DNA of 64,000 nt from Microbacterium invictum (GCF_014197265.1 NZ_JACIFH010000001.1:186001-250000), one strand, 5' to 3'; shown: positions 22,885 through 32,228, counted from the stretch's first letter. Translations and numbers: made by a program. Notes: generated by a model from the sequence alone, not told the origin.

Positions 22885-24115
22885 GATCGGCCTCCCGGTC
22901 GATCGCCGCGATCCACGCGTCGGACAGGTCGCTCTCCACGCTGATCGCGGCGGCGCGCCAGCCGGCCTCAGCCACATGCGCGAGGGCCTGACCTTGCGGG
23001 CTCACGGTAAGCAGGATCGGCAGCGTGCTGTGGTGGACCAGGGGCATCAGGGTCTCGGCATCCGCTTCATCGAAACGTCCCGTGATGACCACCAGCGGGC
23101 CGGTCGTGGTGCCCAGGAACAGGTGGACGAGGTCTTCCAGCGTCCCCTCGCGGCGCGCGGTCAGCGATGCGAAGGACACCGCCATCTCGTCGACGGCGGC
23201 GTGGTCCTCGCTGTCGATCCGCTCGACCAGCTGCGACCCGTCGATGTCCATGACGGTCACGACGTACCCTTCCGACGACAGTCGCGCGACCGCCGAGGCG
23301 CAGGCCGACACCGCGGCCTCGAACCCGGGGTCCTCACCGGGTGTCACCAGCGACTCGGGAGCGTAGCGGCGCACGCCGCGGTCGAAGACGACCGTCGCCT
23401 CGGGGGTCGACTCCTGCTCCTCCTGCCGCACCATGAGTTCGTCGCGGTGCGCGCTGGCCCGCCAGTGGATGCGCCGCATCGAATCGCCCGGCACGTACAT
23501 GCGCGGAATGAGGTTGTCGGCACCCTGGCCGAGCTCGTTGGTCTCGGAGTGCAGGCTGCCGCCGACGCTGCCGGGCAGCTCGTCGAGCGCGCCCAGATCG
23601 ATCACGGCGGGCGTGACGGTCAGCGGCACCGGGTCGCCGATGACGTGGCGCCGCCGCGCGAAGCCGAACGGGTCGGTCGAGGTCACCGACAGGGGTCCGA
23701 CGGGACGGATGCCGCGGCGCTCGGCCTGCACGACGTAGTCCAGCTCGACGCGCTGCGCCCCCGATCCGAGCCCCGAGCCGAGCGCGGGGAACTCGCCCTG
23801 CGCGGCGCCGTGCAGGCCCGGCGCGAGCTTGTCGCTCCACTTCGCCTGGGCGCTGGGCAGCGGCGCGCGGATGTCGACCTGCACGCGCACGTGTGTCTCG
23901 CCGCCCGCCGGCGCGACGTCGGGGCGGAAGGCGCGCGTCACCGTCTCGGTGCGGCGCACGAGGTACAGGATGGCCAGACTCGCCGCGACGACGGCGAACA
24001 GCAGCACGCTCACGTAGAGCAGCTCGGTCAGGTGCAAAGCGTGCGCGAGGATGAAGCACAGGATGCCCAGCAGCACCGCGCCGGTGCCCCTCGCTGTCAG
24101 CGGCCACACCCTCAT
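22871..24115 (-). CDS. DUF58 domain protein
   Basis: The 414-residue product starts with two membrane helices (GTGAVLLGILCFILAHALHL and LLYVSVLLFAVVAASLAILY), then a beta-rich region, and then the DUF58 core GQGADNLIPRMYVPGDSMRR followed by IHWRASAHRDELMVRQEEQE. The C-terminal half resembles a von Willebrand A-like fold (ATVVFDRG, VVTVMDIDGS). DUF58 proteins accompany MoxR ATPases and are thought to be their partners or substrates. ATG 24115 is 11 bases from the MoxR stop, and the gene overlaps the transglutaminase gene, so all three form one operon. Confidence 0.88.
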   Translation of the reverse strand: MRVWPLTARGTGAVLLGILCFILAHALHLTELLYVSVLLFAVVAASLAILYLVRRTETVTRAFRPDVAPAGGETHVRVQVDIRAPLPSAQAKWSDKLAPGLHGAAQGEFPALGSGLGSGAQRVELDYVVQAERRGIRPVGPLSVTSTDPFGFARRRHVIGDPVPLTVTPAVIDLGALDELPGSVGGSLHSETNELGQGADNLIPRMYVPGDSMRRIHWRASAHRDELMVRQEEQESTPEATVVFDRGVRRYAPESLVTPGEDPGFEAAVSACASAVARLSSEGYVVTVMDIDGSQLVERIDSEDHAAVDEMAVSFASLTARREGTLEDLVHLFLGTTTGPLVVITGRFDEADAETLMPLVHHSTLPILLTVSPQGQALAHVAEAGWRAAAISVESDLSDAWIAAIDREADHVVS

Positions 24116-24126
24116 CGCATCATCCT

Positions 24127-25170
24127 TCAGCGGGTGGCGACGGGAATCCGCACCGAGCCGGTGATCGACTCGAGGATCGTGCTGATCGCCTCGGCGGCCG
24201 ACCGGCCGCGGGCCAGCCCCGACCCGCGCGCCGCGATGACGCGGTGGGCGAACACGGGCTGGATGAGGGTCGCGACATCGTCCGGGATCACGAACTCGCG
24301 CCCGTCCAGCGCGGCCCACACCTTCGCGGCGCGCACGAGCTGCAGGGTCGCGCGCGGGCTCGCGCCCAGGCGCAGGTCGGGGTGCTGACGCGTCGCACGG
24401 GCCAGCGCCACGGCGTACTCCTCCACCGCGGGGGAGACGTGCACGCTCCGCGCCCAGCGGATGAGATCGCGCACCCCGGCGGCTCCGACCACCGGCGTGA
24501 CCGCATCGAGCGGATTCACCACATCGCGCTGACGCAGCATGAGAGCTTCGTTCGCGGCATCCGGATACCCCATCGAGATGCGCATCATGAACCGGTCGCG
24601 CTGCGCTTCGGGCAGGGCGTAGGTGCCCTCCATCTCGAGGGGATTCTGCGTGGCCACGACCAGGAACGGGTCGGGGAGGGCGTGCGAGGTGCCGTCGACG
24701 GTGACCTGGCCCTCTTCCATCGCCTCCAGGAGCGCCGACTGCGTCTTGGGGGAGGACCGGTTGATCTCGTCGGCGATGACGATGTGCGCGAAGATCGCTC
24801 CGGGCTTGAACTCGAACTCGCGATCGACGGGGTTGTAGACGCTCACCCCGGTGACATCGCCCGGCAGCAGGTCGGGGGTGAACTGGATGCGCCGCACCGT
24901 CGCCTCCACCGAGGCGGCCAGCGCCCGCGCGAGCATCGTCTTGCCGACGCCGGGGACGTCCTCGATGAGGATGTGCCCCTCGGCGAGCATGCACACCAGG
25001 GCCGAGCGGACGGCGGCGGGCTTGCCGTCGATGACCCGCGAGACCGAGTCGATGATCTTCCCGGTGGTCGCCGCGAACGCGTCGGGGCCCAGGCTGCGGG
25101 TCTGCGGGAGGGGAGCGGGGGGCCGCGGCGGCACCGGCGGTGGCATCAGTGGTGTGCTGTCGTCCGGCAT
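24127..25170 (-). CDS. MoxR family AAA+ ATPase
   Basis: The 347-residue ATPase has a Pro-rich N-terminal tail, Walker A DVPGVGKTMLARAL near residues 70-83, the Walker B segment IVIADEINRSSPKTQSALLE, sensor 1 in PFLVVATQNPLEMEGTYALP and an Arg-finger region EAQRDRFMM. MoxR proteins work as chaperone-like ATPases on partners such as the DUF58 protein encoded next door. The start at 25170 follows an AGGGGG-type site, but that site lies in a strong hairpin (25175-25200), suggesting translational control. It is first in the three-gene operon, and its promoter faces away from the SRP RNA gene. Confidence 0.9.
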   Translation of the reverse strand: MPDDSTPLMPPPVPPRPPAPLPQTRSLGPDAFAATTGKIIDSVSRVIDGKPAAVRSALVCMLAEGHILIEDVPGVGKTMLARALAASVEATVRRIQFTPDLLPGDVTGVSVYNPVDREFEFKPGAIFAHIVIADEINRSSPKTQSALLEAMEEGQVTVDGTSHALPDPFLVVATQNPLEMEGTYALPEAQRDRFMMRISMGYPDAANEALMLRQRDVVNPLDAVTPVVGAAGVRDLIRWARSVHVSPAVEEYAVALARATRQHPDLRLGASPRATLQLVRAAKVWAALDGREFVIPDDVATLIQPVFAHRVIAARGSGLARGRSAAEAISTILESITGSVRIPVATR

Positions 25171-25174
25171 CGGG

Positions 25175-25200
25175 CCCCCTGGTCGAGAGTCGGCAGGGGG
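25175..25200 (-). promoter_or_regulatory. hairpin covering the moxR ribosome binding site
   Basis: On the message, CCCCCTG pairs with CAGGGGG around a twelve-base loop; the second arm contains the AGGGGG site for ATG 25170. If formed, it would hide the start. Confidence 0.45.
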
Positions 25201-25223
25201 CGTCGTCGCATCCCCATGGATAG

Positions 25224-25229
25224 ATGCTA
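25224..25229 (-). promoter_or_regulatory. -10 box of the moxR operon
   Basis: TAGCAT on the minus strand, about 54 bases before ATG 25170. Confidence 0.4.
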
Positions 25230-25264
25230 ACCCGGCGAGTGGATGCCGGTGCCTGAGAGTCCGG

Positions 25265-25270
25265 TAGACT
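25265..25270 (+). promoter_or_regulatory. -10 box of the SRP RNA gene
   Basis: TAGACT ends just before the predicted 5' end of the RNA; no clear -35 was found. Confidence 0.5.
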
Positions 25271-25275
25271 GGCAG

Positions 25276-25369
25276 AGCTCTCCGCGAGGCGGCATCCAGG
25301 CCAACTCCCCCAGGACGGAAACGTAGCAAGGGTAACCGGGCTCTGCCGGGTTCGCGGAGAGTCTTTTTT
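25276..25369 (+). ncRNA. ffs: signal recognition particle RNA, small bacterial (4.5S) type
   Basis: The Ffh-binding hairpin is recognisable: AGGACGGAAACGTAGCAAGG contains the conserved GGAA tetraloop and the symmetric and asymmetric loop bases. The outer helix is CTCTCCGCGA at 25278-25287 pairing with TCGCGGAGAG at 25352-25361, followed by a T6 run, so the RNA ends in its own terminator. It binds Ffh to target nascent membrane and secreted proteins to the translocon. Confidence 0.93.
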
Positions 25370-25439
25370 CTGCCCGGACGCCTGGCCGGCGGCGGGCTTT
25401 TGCCCGGCTCCGCACCTACCCGCCGGTTCACCGCCGCCA

Positions 25440-25445
25440 TAGGCT
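25440..25445 (+). promoter_or_regulatory. -10 box, leaderless start of pta
   Basis: TAGGCT, six bases before GTG 25452; no ribosome binding site. Confidence 0.5.
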
Positions 25446-25451
25446 GGGCGG

Positions 25452-27593
25452 GTGGCGCAGAGCATCTACATCACGTCAGCCGAGGGGCACTCGGGCAAGT
25501 CCACCATCGCGCTGGGCGTGCTCGACGCGCTCAGCCACGCGACCCCGCGCGTGGGGGTGTTCCGGGCGATCGCGCGCTCGACCGAGGAGACCGACTACGT
25601 CCTCGAGATGCTGCTGGACCACGACGGGGTCGACCTCTCCTATGAGGAGTGCATCGGCGTCACGTACGACGATGTGCGCGCGGATCCCGAGGCCGCGCTG
25701 AGCACGATCGTCGAGCGTTACAAGGCGGTGGAGGCGCAGTGCGACGCGGTGGTCATCGTGGGCAGCGACTACACCGACGTGGCCAGCCCGGCCGAGCTCG
25801 GCTACAACGCGCGCATCGCCGCGAACCTCGGCGCACCGGTGCTGCTGGTGGTCGGCGGCCGCGCCGCACAGGACCAGCCCGAGCAGCTCGGCACCACGAT
25901 CCCGCGGGCCGCGAGCCAGGTCGGGCAGATCACCGACCTCGCCCTGGCCGAGCTCGCGCACGGCCGCGCGCAACTGCTGGCCGTCGTGGCCAACCGCGCC
26001 GACCCCGAGCACCTCGAGGAGACCGTCGCGGCGATCCACCGCGCCGTGCGCGACGCGCAGCCGGCGACAGCCGACACCGAATCGTCGGTGCCGGTGTGGG
26101 CGATCCCCGAGGACCGCTACCTCGTGGCCCCGTCGATCCGCGGCATCATGCGCTCGGTCGAGGGGGAGCTGCTCCAGGGCGACCCGGCGCTGCTGACCCG
26201 CGAAGCGCTCGCCGTGGTCGTGGCCGGCATGTCGATGAACAACGTGCTGCCGCGCCTGATCGAGGGCGCGGCCGTGGTGATCGCCGCCGACCGCACCGAC
26301 GTGCTGCTGGCGACGCTCCTGGCAAACGCCTCGGGCACGTTCCCGTCGATCTCGGGCATCGTCCTCAACGGCCCGTTCGACCTGCCGTCCGACGTGAAGC
26401 GTCTCATCGACGGCCTCGACTCGACGGTGCCGATCATCACCACGACACACGGCACGTACGAGACGGCGCTGCGCGTCATGCGCACCCGCGGGCGGCTCGC
26501 CGCCGACTCGCAGCGACGCTACGACACGGCGCTCGCCCTGTTCGAGACCCACGTCGACACCGACGAGCTCATGCGCGCGCTGGGCGTCGCCCGCGCGACG
26601 GTCGTCACCCCGCTCATGTTCGAGTACCAGCTCGTCGAGCGCGCCCGCTCCGCGCGCAAGCGCATCGTGCTGCCCGAGGGCGACGACGACCGCGTGCTGC
26701 GCGCCGCGGCCACCGTGCTCACCCGCGGCATCGCCGACCTGACCATCCTGGGCGAGCCGGCCGAGGTGCACGCCCGCGCCGTGGAGCTGGGCATCGACCT
26801 GACCGGCGCCGAGGTGCTCTCACCCTTCGACGAGATGCACGTACACCGCTTCGCGGAGACGTACGCGCAGCTGCGCGCCCACAAGGGCGTCACGTACGAG
26901 CGGGCCGCCGACACCGTCACCGACGTGTCGTACTTCGGCACCATGATGGTGCACCTGGGCCTCGCCGACGGCATGGTCTCCGGGGCCGTGCACACCACGG
27001 CGCACACGATCCGGCCCGCGTTCGAGGTCATCAAGACCAAGCCGGGCACCTCGGTGGTCTCGTCGGTGTTCCTCATGGCCCTCGCCGACCGGGTGCTCGT
27101 CTACGGCGACTGCGCCGTCATCCCCGATCCGACCAGCGAGCAGCTGGCCGACATCGCGGTGTCGTCGGCGGCGACCGCCTCGCAGTTCGGCATCGAGCCG
27201 CGCGTCGCGATGCTGTCGTACTCCACCGGGGAGTCGGGCTCGGGCGCCGACGTCGACAAGGTCCGCGCCGCCACCGCGCTCGTGCGCGAGCGCGCCCCGC
27301 AGCTGCTGGTCGAGGGCCCCATCCAGTACGACGCGGCCGCCGATGCCGCCGTGGCCCGCACGAAGCTGCCCGAATCCGCCGTGGCAGGCCGGGCGACGGT
27401 GTTCATCTTCCCCGACCTCAACACCGGCAACAACACGTACAAGGCCGTGCAGCGCTCGGCCGGCGCCGTCGCGATCGGCCCGGTGCTGCAGGGGCTCAAC
27501 AAGCCCATCAACGACCTGTCGCGCGGTGCGCTCGTCGAGGACATCGTCAACACCATCGCCATCACGGCGATCCAGGCACAGGGAGCTGCATGA
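25452..27593 (+). CDS. pta: phosphate acetyltransferase
   Basis: The 713-residue enzyme is the long form of Pta. Its N-terminal P-loop-like domain (AQSIYITSAEGHSGKSTIAL) belongs to the DRTGG/BioD-like regulatory region, and the C-terminal catalytic domain begins near residue 390 (LMFEYQLVERARSARKRIVL). Catalytic-domain marks include PEGDDDRVLRAA, DVSYFGTMMVHLGLADGMVS, GAVHTTAHTIRPAFEVIKTK, AMLSYSTGESGSGADVDKVR and FPDLNTGNNTYKAVQR. It interconverts acetyl-CoA and acetyl phosphate in the cytoplasm. GTG is chosen because of the -10 box six bases upstream. ackA overlaps it by four bases, so the pair is coupled, the normal arrangement for acetate production and reuse. Confidence 0.95.
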   Translation: MAQSIYITSAEGHSGKSTIALGVLDALSHATPRVGVFRAIARSTEETDYVLEMLLDHDGVDLSYEECIGVTYDDVRADPEAALSTIVERYKAVEAQCDAVVIVGSDYTDVASPAELGYNARIAANLGAPVLLVVGGRAAQDQPEQLGTTIPRAASQVGQITDLALAELAHGRAQLLAVVANRADPEHLEETVAAIHRAVRDAQPATADTESSVPVWAIPEDRYLVAPSIRGIMRSVEGELLQGDPALLTREALAVVVAGMSMNNVLPRLIEGAAVVIAADRTDVLLATLLANASGTFPSISGIVLNGPFDLPSDVKRLIDGLDSTVPIITTTHGTYETALRVMRTRGRLAADSQRRYDTALALFETHVDTDELMRALGVARATVVTPLMFEYQLVERARSARKRIVLPEGDDDRVLRAAATVLTRGIADLTILGEPAEVHARAVELGIDLTGAEVLSPFDEMHVHRFAETYAQLRAHKGVTYERAADTVTDVSYFGTMMVHLGLADGMVSGAVHTTAHTIRPAFEVIKTKPGTSVVSSVFLMALADRVLVYGDCAVIPDPTSEQLADIAVSSAATASQFGIEPRVAMLSYSTGESGSGADVDKVRAATALVRERAPQLLVEGPIQYDAAADAAVARTKLPESAVAGRATVFIFPDLNTGNNTYKAVQRSAGAVAIGPVLQGLNKPINDLSRGALVEDIVNTIAITAIQAQGAA

Positions 27594-28813
27594 GCGCCGT
27601 TCTGGTCATCAACAGCGGATCGTCGTCCTTCAAGTACCAGCTGATCGACCTCGACACGGCGTCGCCGCTGGCGAGCGGACTGGTCGAGCGCATCGGGCAG
27701 GACATCGGGGCGGCCAAGCACACCGTCATGCTGGGCAAGGCCGAGGGTCCGTCCGTGACCGCGACGGATGCCACCTACCGGCAGGAGCTGCCGATCCCCA
27801 GCCACACGGCCGGCTTCCAGGTCATGCTCGACGCCTTCGCCGCGCACGGTCCGTCGCTCGAGGAGTACGCGCCCGTCGCCGTCGGCCACCGGGTCGTTCA
27901 GGGCGGTGCTCGCTTCTTCGAGCCCACGCTGATCACGGACCTCGTCGAGATCAACATCGATGAGCTGTCGGTGCTCGCCCCGCTGCACAACCCCGGAGCC
28001 CTGCAGGGCATCCGTGCCGCCCGCACCGGCTTCCCCGACGTGCCGCACGTCGCCGTCTTCGACACCGCCTTCCACCAGACCATGCCGCCCGCGGCATACA
28101 CCTACGCGATCGACAAGCGGACCGCCGCCAAGCACCGCATCCGCAAGTACGGCTTCCACGGCACGAGCCACAAGTTCGTCAGCGAGGCGGCCGCGGACTT
28201 CGTCGGGCGCCCGAACGCCGAGCTGCGCCAGATCGTGCTCCACCTGGGCAACGGCGCCTCGATCACCGCAATCGACGCCGGTCGGTCGGTGGACCACTCG
28301 ATGGGGCTCACCCCGCTCGAGGGCCTGGTGATGGGCACCCGTTCGGGCGACCTCGACCCGTCGGTGCTGCTCGTCCTCTCCCAGCGTGAGCACCTGGCGC
28401 CCGAGCAGCTCGACGCATTCCTGAACACCCGGAGCGGGCTGAAAGGCCTGGCCGGGGTCTCGGACATGCGCGACATCGAACAGCGCCGCGCGGACGGCGA
28501 CGCCGACGCCGCGCTGGCCTTCGACGTCTACATCCACCGGCTGCGCGCCTACCTCGGCGCCTACCTGGCCCAGCTGGGCGGGGCAGACGTGATCTCGTTC
28601 ACCGCGGGGGTGGGCGAGAACTCGCCGACGGTCCGTGCGGCGGCGCTCGAGACGCTCGGCTACGCCGGCGTCGTGCTCGACCCCGAGCGCAACGCGTCAA
28701 CCGACCGCGGCGCCCGTGTGATCTCCACGGACGACTCGCCGGTCACGGTGCTCGTCGTGCCGACCAACGAAGAACTCGAGATCGCGCGGCAGACGGTGTC
28801 GGTGGCCGGGTGA
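27590..28813 (+). CDS. ackA: acetate kinase
   Basis: The 407-residue enzyme has every acetate-kinase signature: VLVINSGSSSFKYQLID at the N-terminus, VGHRVVQGGARF, VFDTAFHQTMP, IRKYGFHGTSH with the catalytic-type His, VLHLGNGASITAI, LTPLEGLVMGTRSGDLDP and FTAGVGENSP. It makes ATP and acetate from acetyl phosphate and ADP, or the reverse. Its ATG overlaps the pta stop (ATGA), with GGGAG a few bases upstream inside pta. The length is typical. Transcription probably comes from the pta promoter only. Confidence 0.96.
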   Translation: MSAVLVINSGSSSFKYQLIDLDTASPLASGLVERIGQDIGAAKHTVMLGKAEGPSVTATDATYRQELPIPSHTAGFQVMLDAFAAHGPSLEEYAPVAVGHRVVQGGARFFEPTLITDLVEINIDELSVLAPLHNPGALQGIRAARTGFPDVPHVAVFDTAFHQTMPPAAYTYAIDKRTAAKHRIRKYGFHGTSHKFVSEAAADFVGRPNAELRQIVLHLGNGASITAIDAGRSVDHSMGLTPLEGLVMGTRSGDLDPSVLLVLSQREHLAPEQLDAFLNTRSGLKGLAGVSDMRDIEQRRADGDADAALAFDVYIHRLRAYLGAYLAQLGGADVISFTAGVGENSPTVRAAALETLGYAGVVLDPERNASTDRGARVISTDDSPVTVLVVPTNEELEIARQTVSVAG

Positions 28814-28864
28814 ACTCCGGCATCCCCTTCTCTCGATCGATACCTGCGCGTCACACAGCACAGT

Positions 28865-28870
28865 TACGCT
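28865..28870 (+). promoter_or_regulatory. -10 box, leaderless start of the beta-PGM gene
   Basis: TACGCT, six bases before GTG 28877. Confidence 0.5.
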
Positions 28871-28876
28871 GAAACG

Positions 28877-29608
28877 GTGACAGCGGACGAACTCCCCGAC
28901 CTGACGACCTACGACGGCGTCCTCTTCGACCTGGACGGCGTGCTGACGCCCACGGCCGAAGTGCACATGTCCGCCTGGCAGGCGATGTTCACCGAGCTGT
29001 TCGCCGACTGGGGGGTCGAACCGGCTTATGCCGAGCGGGACTACTTCCTCTACCTCGACGGCAAGAAGCGGTACGACGGCGTCGCGGCCCTGCTGCGCTC
29101 GCGCTCGGTCGAGGTGCCGTGGGGTGACCCGTCCGATCCGCCGACGGCCGACACGGTCTGCGGCATCGGCAACCGCAAGAACACGGCGTTCCAGCGGGTG
29201 CTCGACGAGGTCGGCATCGCGCCGTACCCGGGCTCGCTCGCGCTCATCGACGTGCTGCAGACCGCCGGTGTGCCGATCGCCGTCGTGTCCAGCTCGAAGA
29301 ACGCCGTCGAGGTGCTCACCGTCGCCGGCATCCGCGACCGGTTCCCGGTGGTCATGGACGGCGCGGTCGCCGAGCGCGACCACATCCCCTCCAAGCCCGC
29401 ACCCGACATGTTCCTCGAGGCGGCCCGCATGCTGGGGGTCGACCCCGCGCGCAGCGCCGCCGTCGAAGACGCGCATTCGGGCGTGCAGTCCGCCGCCGCA
29501 GCCGGGTACGCCCTCGTGGTCGGCGTCGACCGCGGCGCCGGCGCCGACATGCTGACCGCCGCCGGCGCACACGTCGTCGTCGACGACCTGGCGGCCTTCG
29601 TCGAGTAG
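28877..29608 (+). CDS. HAD-superfamily beta-phosphoglucomutase-like protein
   Basis: The 243-residue HAD protein has motif I FDLDGVLTPT with nucleophile Asp18 and acid/base Asp20, motif II VVSSSKNA, Lys in KPAPDMFLEAARMLG and motif IV AAVEDAHSGVQSA. A helical cap (AEVHMSAWQAMFTELFADWG onward) follows motif I as in beta-phosphoglucomutase. It would turn beta-glucose 1-phosphate into glucose 6-phosphate. The GH65 phosphorylase gene begins 37 bases later on the same strand, and that enzyme type releases exactly this sugar phosphate, which supports the call. GTG follows a -10 box by six bases. Confidence 0.88.
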   Translation: MTADELPDLTTYDGVLFDLDGVLTPTAEVHMSAWQAMFTELFADWGVEPAYAERDYFLYLDGKKRYDGVAALLRSRSVEVPWGDPSDPPTADTVCGIGNRKNTAFQRVLDEVGIAPYPGSLALIDVLQTAGVPIAVVSSSKNAVEVLTVAGIRDRFPVVMDGAVAERDHIPSKPAPDMFLEAARMLGVDPARSAAVEDAHSGVQSAAAAGYALVVGVDRGAGADMLTAAGAHVVVDDLAAFVE

Positions 29609-29645
29609 ACCCGCCCACCGACCCCCCTCCCGAGAGGAGCCCCCA

Positions 29646-32228
29646 GTGGATCGTGACCGTTTTCCCGCAGACCCCTGGCGACTCGTCGAGACCCGGCAGT
29701 CCATCGAGGACGTCGGCCTCACCGAGACGCTCTTCGCGCTCGGCAACGGCTACCTCGGCATGCGGGGCAACCCGCCCGAAGGGCGTCACGCGCACGAGCA
29801 CGGCACGTTCATCAACGGCCTGCACGAGACCTTCCCGATCCGTCATGCCGAGCAGGCCTTCGGATTCGCCGAGACCGGCCAGACCATCATCAACGCGCCC
29901 GACGCGAAGATCATGCGCGTGTACGTCGACGACGAGCCGCTCGCGTTCGACGTCGCCGATTTCCGCGAATACGAGCGGGTGCTCGACATGCGGCGCGGGG
30001 TGCTCACCCGGCACATGCGCTGGATGACCCCCAGCGGCAAGGACGTCGTCGTCGATCTCGAGCGGATGGTGTCGTTCGAGGAACGGCATCTGGCCGTCAT
30101 GCGGGTGAGCGTCACGGTGCTCAACGCCGATGCCCCGGTCGTGATCAACTGCCAGCTCGTCAACCGGCAGGACGGTGAGGACGTCTACGGCGGCATGGCG
30201 CCGCACGCGTCGGCGCCCACCGCGCCGGCCGCCTTCGACCCGCGCAAGGCCGAGGCGATCGACGAACGGGTGCTGCAGCCGGTGGAGTACTGGCAGGAGG
30301 GTCTGCGGTCGGTGCTGTCCTACCAGGTCACGCGCTCCGGCATGACCGTCGCGGTCATCGCCGACCACGAGATCGACACCGCGAACGAGTACACCGCGCG
30401 CACGCTGATCGAGCCCGACATCGCCAAGAACGTCTTCCGCGTGCAGGCGAAGGCGGGCGTGCCGGTCACCGTGACCAAGTTCGTGAGCTATCACAGCTCG
30501 CGCGGCGTGCCCGCCCGTGAGCTCGTCGACCGCGGGCGCCGCACCCTCGACCGGGCCCGCGTCGAAGGCGTCGAGTATCAGTTCGAGGAGCAGGAGGCGT
30601 GGTGCCGCGACTTCTGGGAGCGCTCCGATGTGCAGGTCGCCGGCGATGACGCGCTGCAGCAGGCGATCCGGTGGTGCCTGTTCCAGCTCGCGCAGGCCAC
30701 CGCTCGTGCCGACGGGCGCGGAGTCCCGGCCAAGGGGCTGACCGGTTCGGGGTACAGCGGCCACTATTTCTGGGACACCGAGGTCTACGTCCTTCCGTTC
30801 CTGACCTACACGACTCCGCACTGGGCGCGCAACGCCCTGCGCATGCGGTACCACATGCTCCCCGCCGCCCGCCGTCGCGCCGCCCAGCTGAACGAGGCCG
30901 GTGCCCTGTTCCCCTGGCGCACGATCAACGGCGAAGAGGCCTCGGCGTACTATGCGGCCGGCACCGCGCAGTACCACATCAACGCCGACGTGAGCTTCGC
31001 CGTCGGCAAGTACGTGCGCGCGACCGGCGACATGCGCTTCCTGTACACCGAGGGCGTCGACATCCTCGTCGAGACCGCCCGGCTGTGGGCGACCCTCGGC
31101 TTCTGGCGCGTCAACGAGGACTCCGCCGAGGTATTCCACATCCACGGCGTGACCGGACCCGACGAGTACACGACCGTCGTCAACGACAACCTCTTCACCA
31201 ACGTGATGGCGCGGTTCAACCTGCGTGCCGCGTCGCGCGTCGTGCGCGAGATGGCGGACCGGGCGCCGGACGAGTACCGGGCGATGATGCAGCGGCTCGA
31301 CCTCGACCCGGCCGAGGCGGACGCCTGGGATGCGGCAGCCGACGCGATGCACATTCCCTACAGCGAGGGCCTCGGCATCCACCCGCAGGATGCGGTCTTT
31401 CTCGAGAAGGAGGTCTGGGACCTCGAGAACACGCCGGCCGAGCAGCACCCTCTGCTGCTGAACTTCCATCCGCTGGTGATCTACCGGTATCAGGTGCTCA
31501 AGCAGGCCGACGTGGTGCTGGCGCTGTTCCTGCAGGGCAATCACTTCACCGCCGAGGAGAAGCGCGCCGACTTCGATTACTACGACCCGCTGACCACGGG
31601 GGACTCGACGCTGTCGGCGGTCGTGCAGTCGATCCTGGCCGCCGAGGTCGGCTACCGGGAGCTGGCGCTCGAGTATTTCCACGAGGCGGCGTTCGTCGAT
31701 CTCGAAGACCTGCACCGCAACACCTCCGACGGGGCGCACGTGGCATCCGCCGGCGGCGTGTGGACGGCCCTCGTCAGCGGGTTCGGCGGCATGCGCGACC
31801 ACGGCGGCGATCTGAGCTTCGATCCGCGATTGCCGGCCGAATGGCCGTCGCTGTCGTACAAGCTGCGGTGGCGAGGGATGCAGCTGGATGTCACCGTCAC
31901 CGCCACGGAGATCACCGTCGCCGCCGAGCGCGCCGAGCACGGCGAGACGGAGGAGCCCCGCGACGACGTGGACTTCGCCGTCCGCGGCGAGATGCACACG
32001 GTGCGGGCCGGCGAGTCCGTCTCGGTGCCGCTGGACGGGCAGGGGCCGATACTGACCGGACGCCCGACGCTGAGCGACATCGGCGACGCGATGCGCGAGG
32101 ACGGCACGCGACTGTCGGCGTCGGTGCCGGTCTCGACGGCGACCACCGGCATCCCGATCATCAGCGGGATCATCCCGGTCGTGAGCGGGCAGCCCGTCGA
32201 GGAGGGCAACCTCGGCGTCGACTCGTGA
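29646..32228 (+). CDS. glycoside hydrolase family 65 disaccharide phosphorylase
   Basis: This 860-residue protein has the GH65 order: an N-terminal beta-sandwich (TLFALGNGYLGMRGNPPEGR), a linker, an (alpha/alpha)6 barrel with WDTEVYVLPFLTYTTPHWAR, the catalytic acid Glu507 in VTGPDEYTTVVNDN, LEKEVWDLEN and HPLVIYRYQVLKQADVVLAL, and a small C-terminal sheet domain. GH65 enzymes phosphorolyse maltose, trehalose, kojibiose or nigerose to beta-glucose 1-phosphate plus glucose; which disaccharide cannot be read with certainty. The last 50 residues (SASVPVSTATTGIPIISGII) are an extra tail. The GTG start has GAGGAG seven bases before it. It works with the beta-PGM gene in front of it. Confidence 0.92.
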   Translation: MDRDRFPADPWRLVETRQSIEDVGLTETLFALGNGYLGMRGNPPEGRHAHEHGTFINGLHETFPIRHAEQAFGFAETGQTIINAPDAKIMRVYVDDEPLAFDVADFREYERVLDMRRGVLTRHMRWMTPSGKDVVVDLERMVSFEERHLAVMRVSVTVLNADAPVVINCQLVNRQDGEDVYGGMAPHASAPTAPAAFDPRKAEAIDERVLQPVEYWQEGLRSVLSYQVTRSGMTVAVIADHEIDTANEYTARTLIEPDIAKNVFRVQAKAGVPVTVTKFVSYHSSRGVPARELVDRGRRTLDRARVEGVEYQFEEQEAWCRDFWERSDVQVAGDDALQQAIRWCLFQLAQATARADGRGVPAKGLTGSGYSGHYFWDTEVYVLPFLTYTTPHWARNALRMRYHMLPAARRRAAQLNEAGALFPWRTINGEEASAYYAAGTAQYHINADVSFAVGKYVRATGDMRFLYTEGVDILVETARLWATLGFWRVNEDSAEVFHIHGVTGPDEYTTVVNDNLFTNVMARFNLRAASRVVREMADRAPDEYRAMMQRLDLDPAEADAWDAAADAMHIPYSEGLGIHPQDAVFLEKEVWDLENTPAEQHPLLLNFHPLVIYRYQVLKQADVVLALFLQGNHFTAEEKRADFDYYDPLTTGDSTLSAVVQSILAAEVGYRELALEYFHEAAFVDLEDLHRNTSDGAHVASAGGVWTALVSGFGGMRDHGGDLSFDPRLPAEWPSLSYKLRWRGMQLDVTVTATEITVAAERAEHGETEEPRDDVDFAVRGEMHTVRAGESVSVPLDGQGPILTGRPTLSDIGDAMREDGTRLSASVPVSTATTGIPIISGIIPVVSGQPVEEGNLGVDS

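Noticed and set aside
22670..24388. Long plus-strand open frame opposite the transglutaminase, DUF58 and MoxR genes
   Set aside because: It is a GC-rich antisense shadow: Arg/Gly/His-rich composition and no domain, while the minus strand encodes three recognised families.
29352..31997. 881-codon minus-strand open frame opposite the GH65 gene
   Set aside because: It is antisense to a clear GH65 enzyme and shows no recognisable motif.
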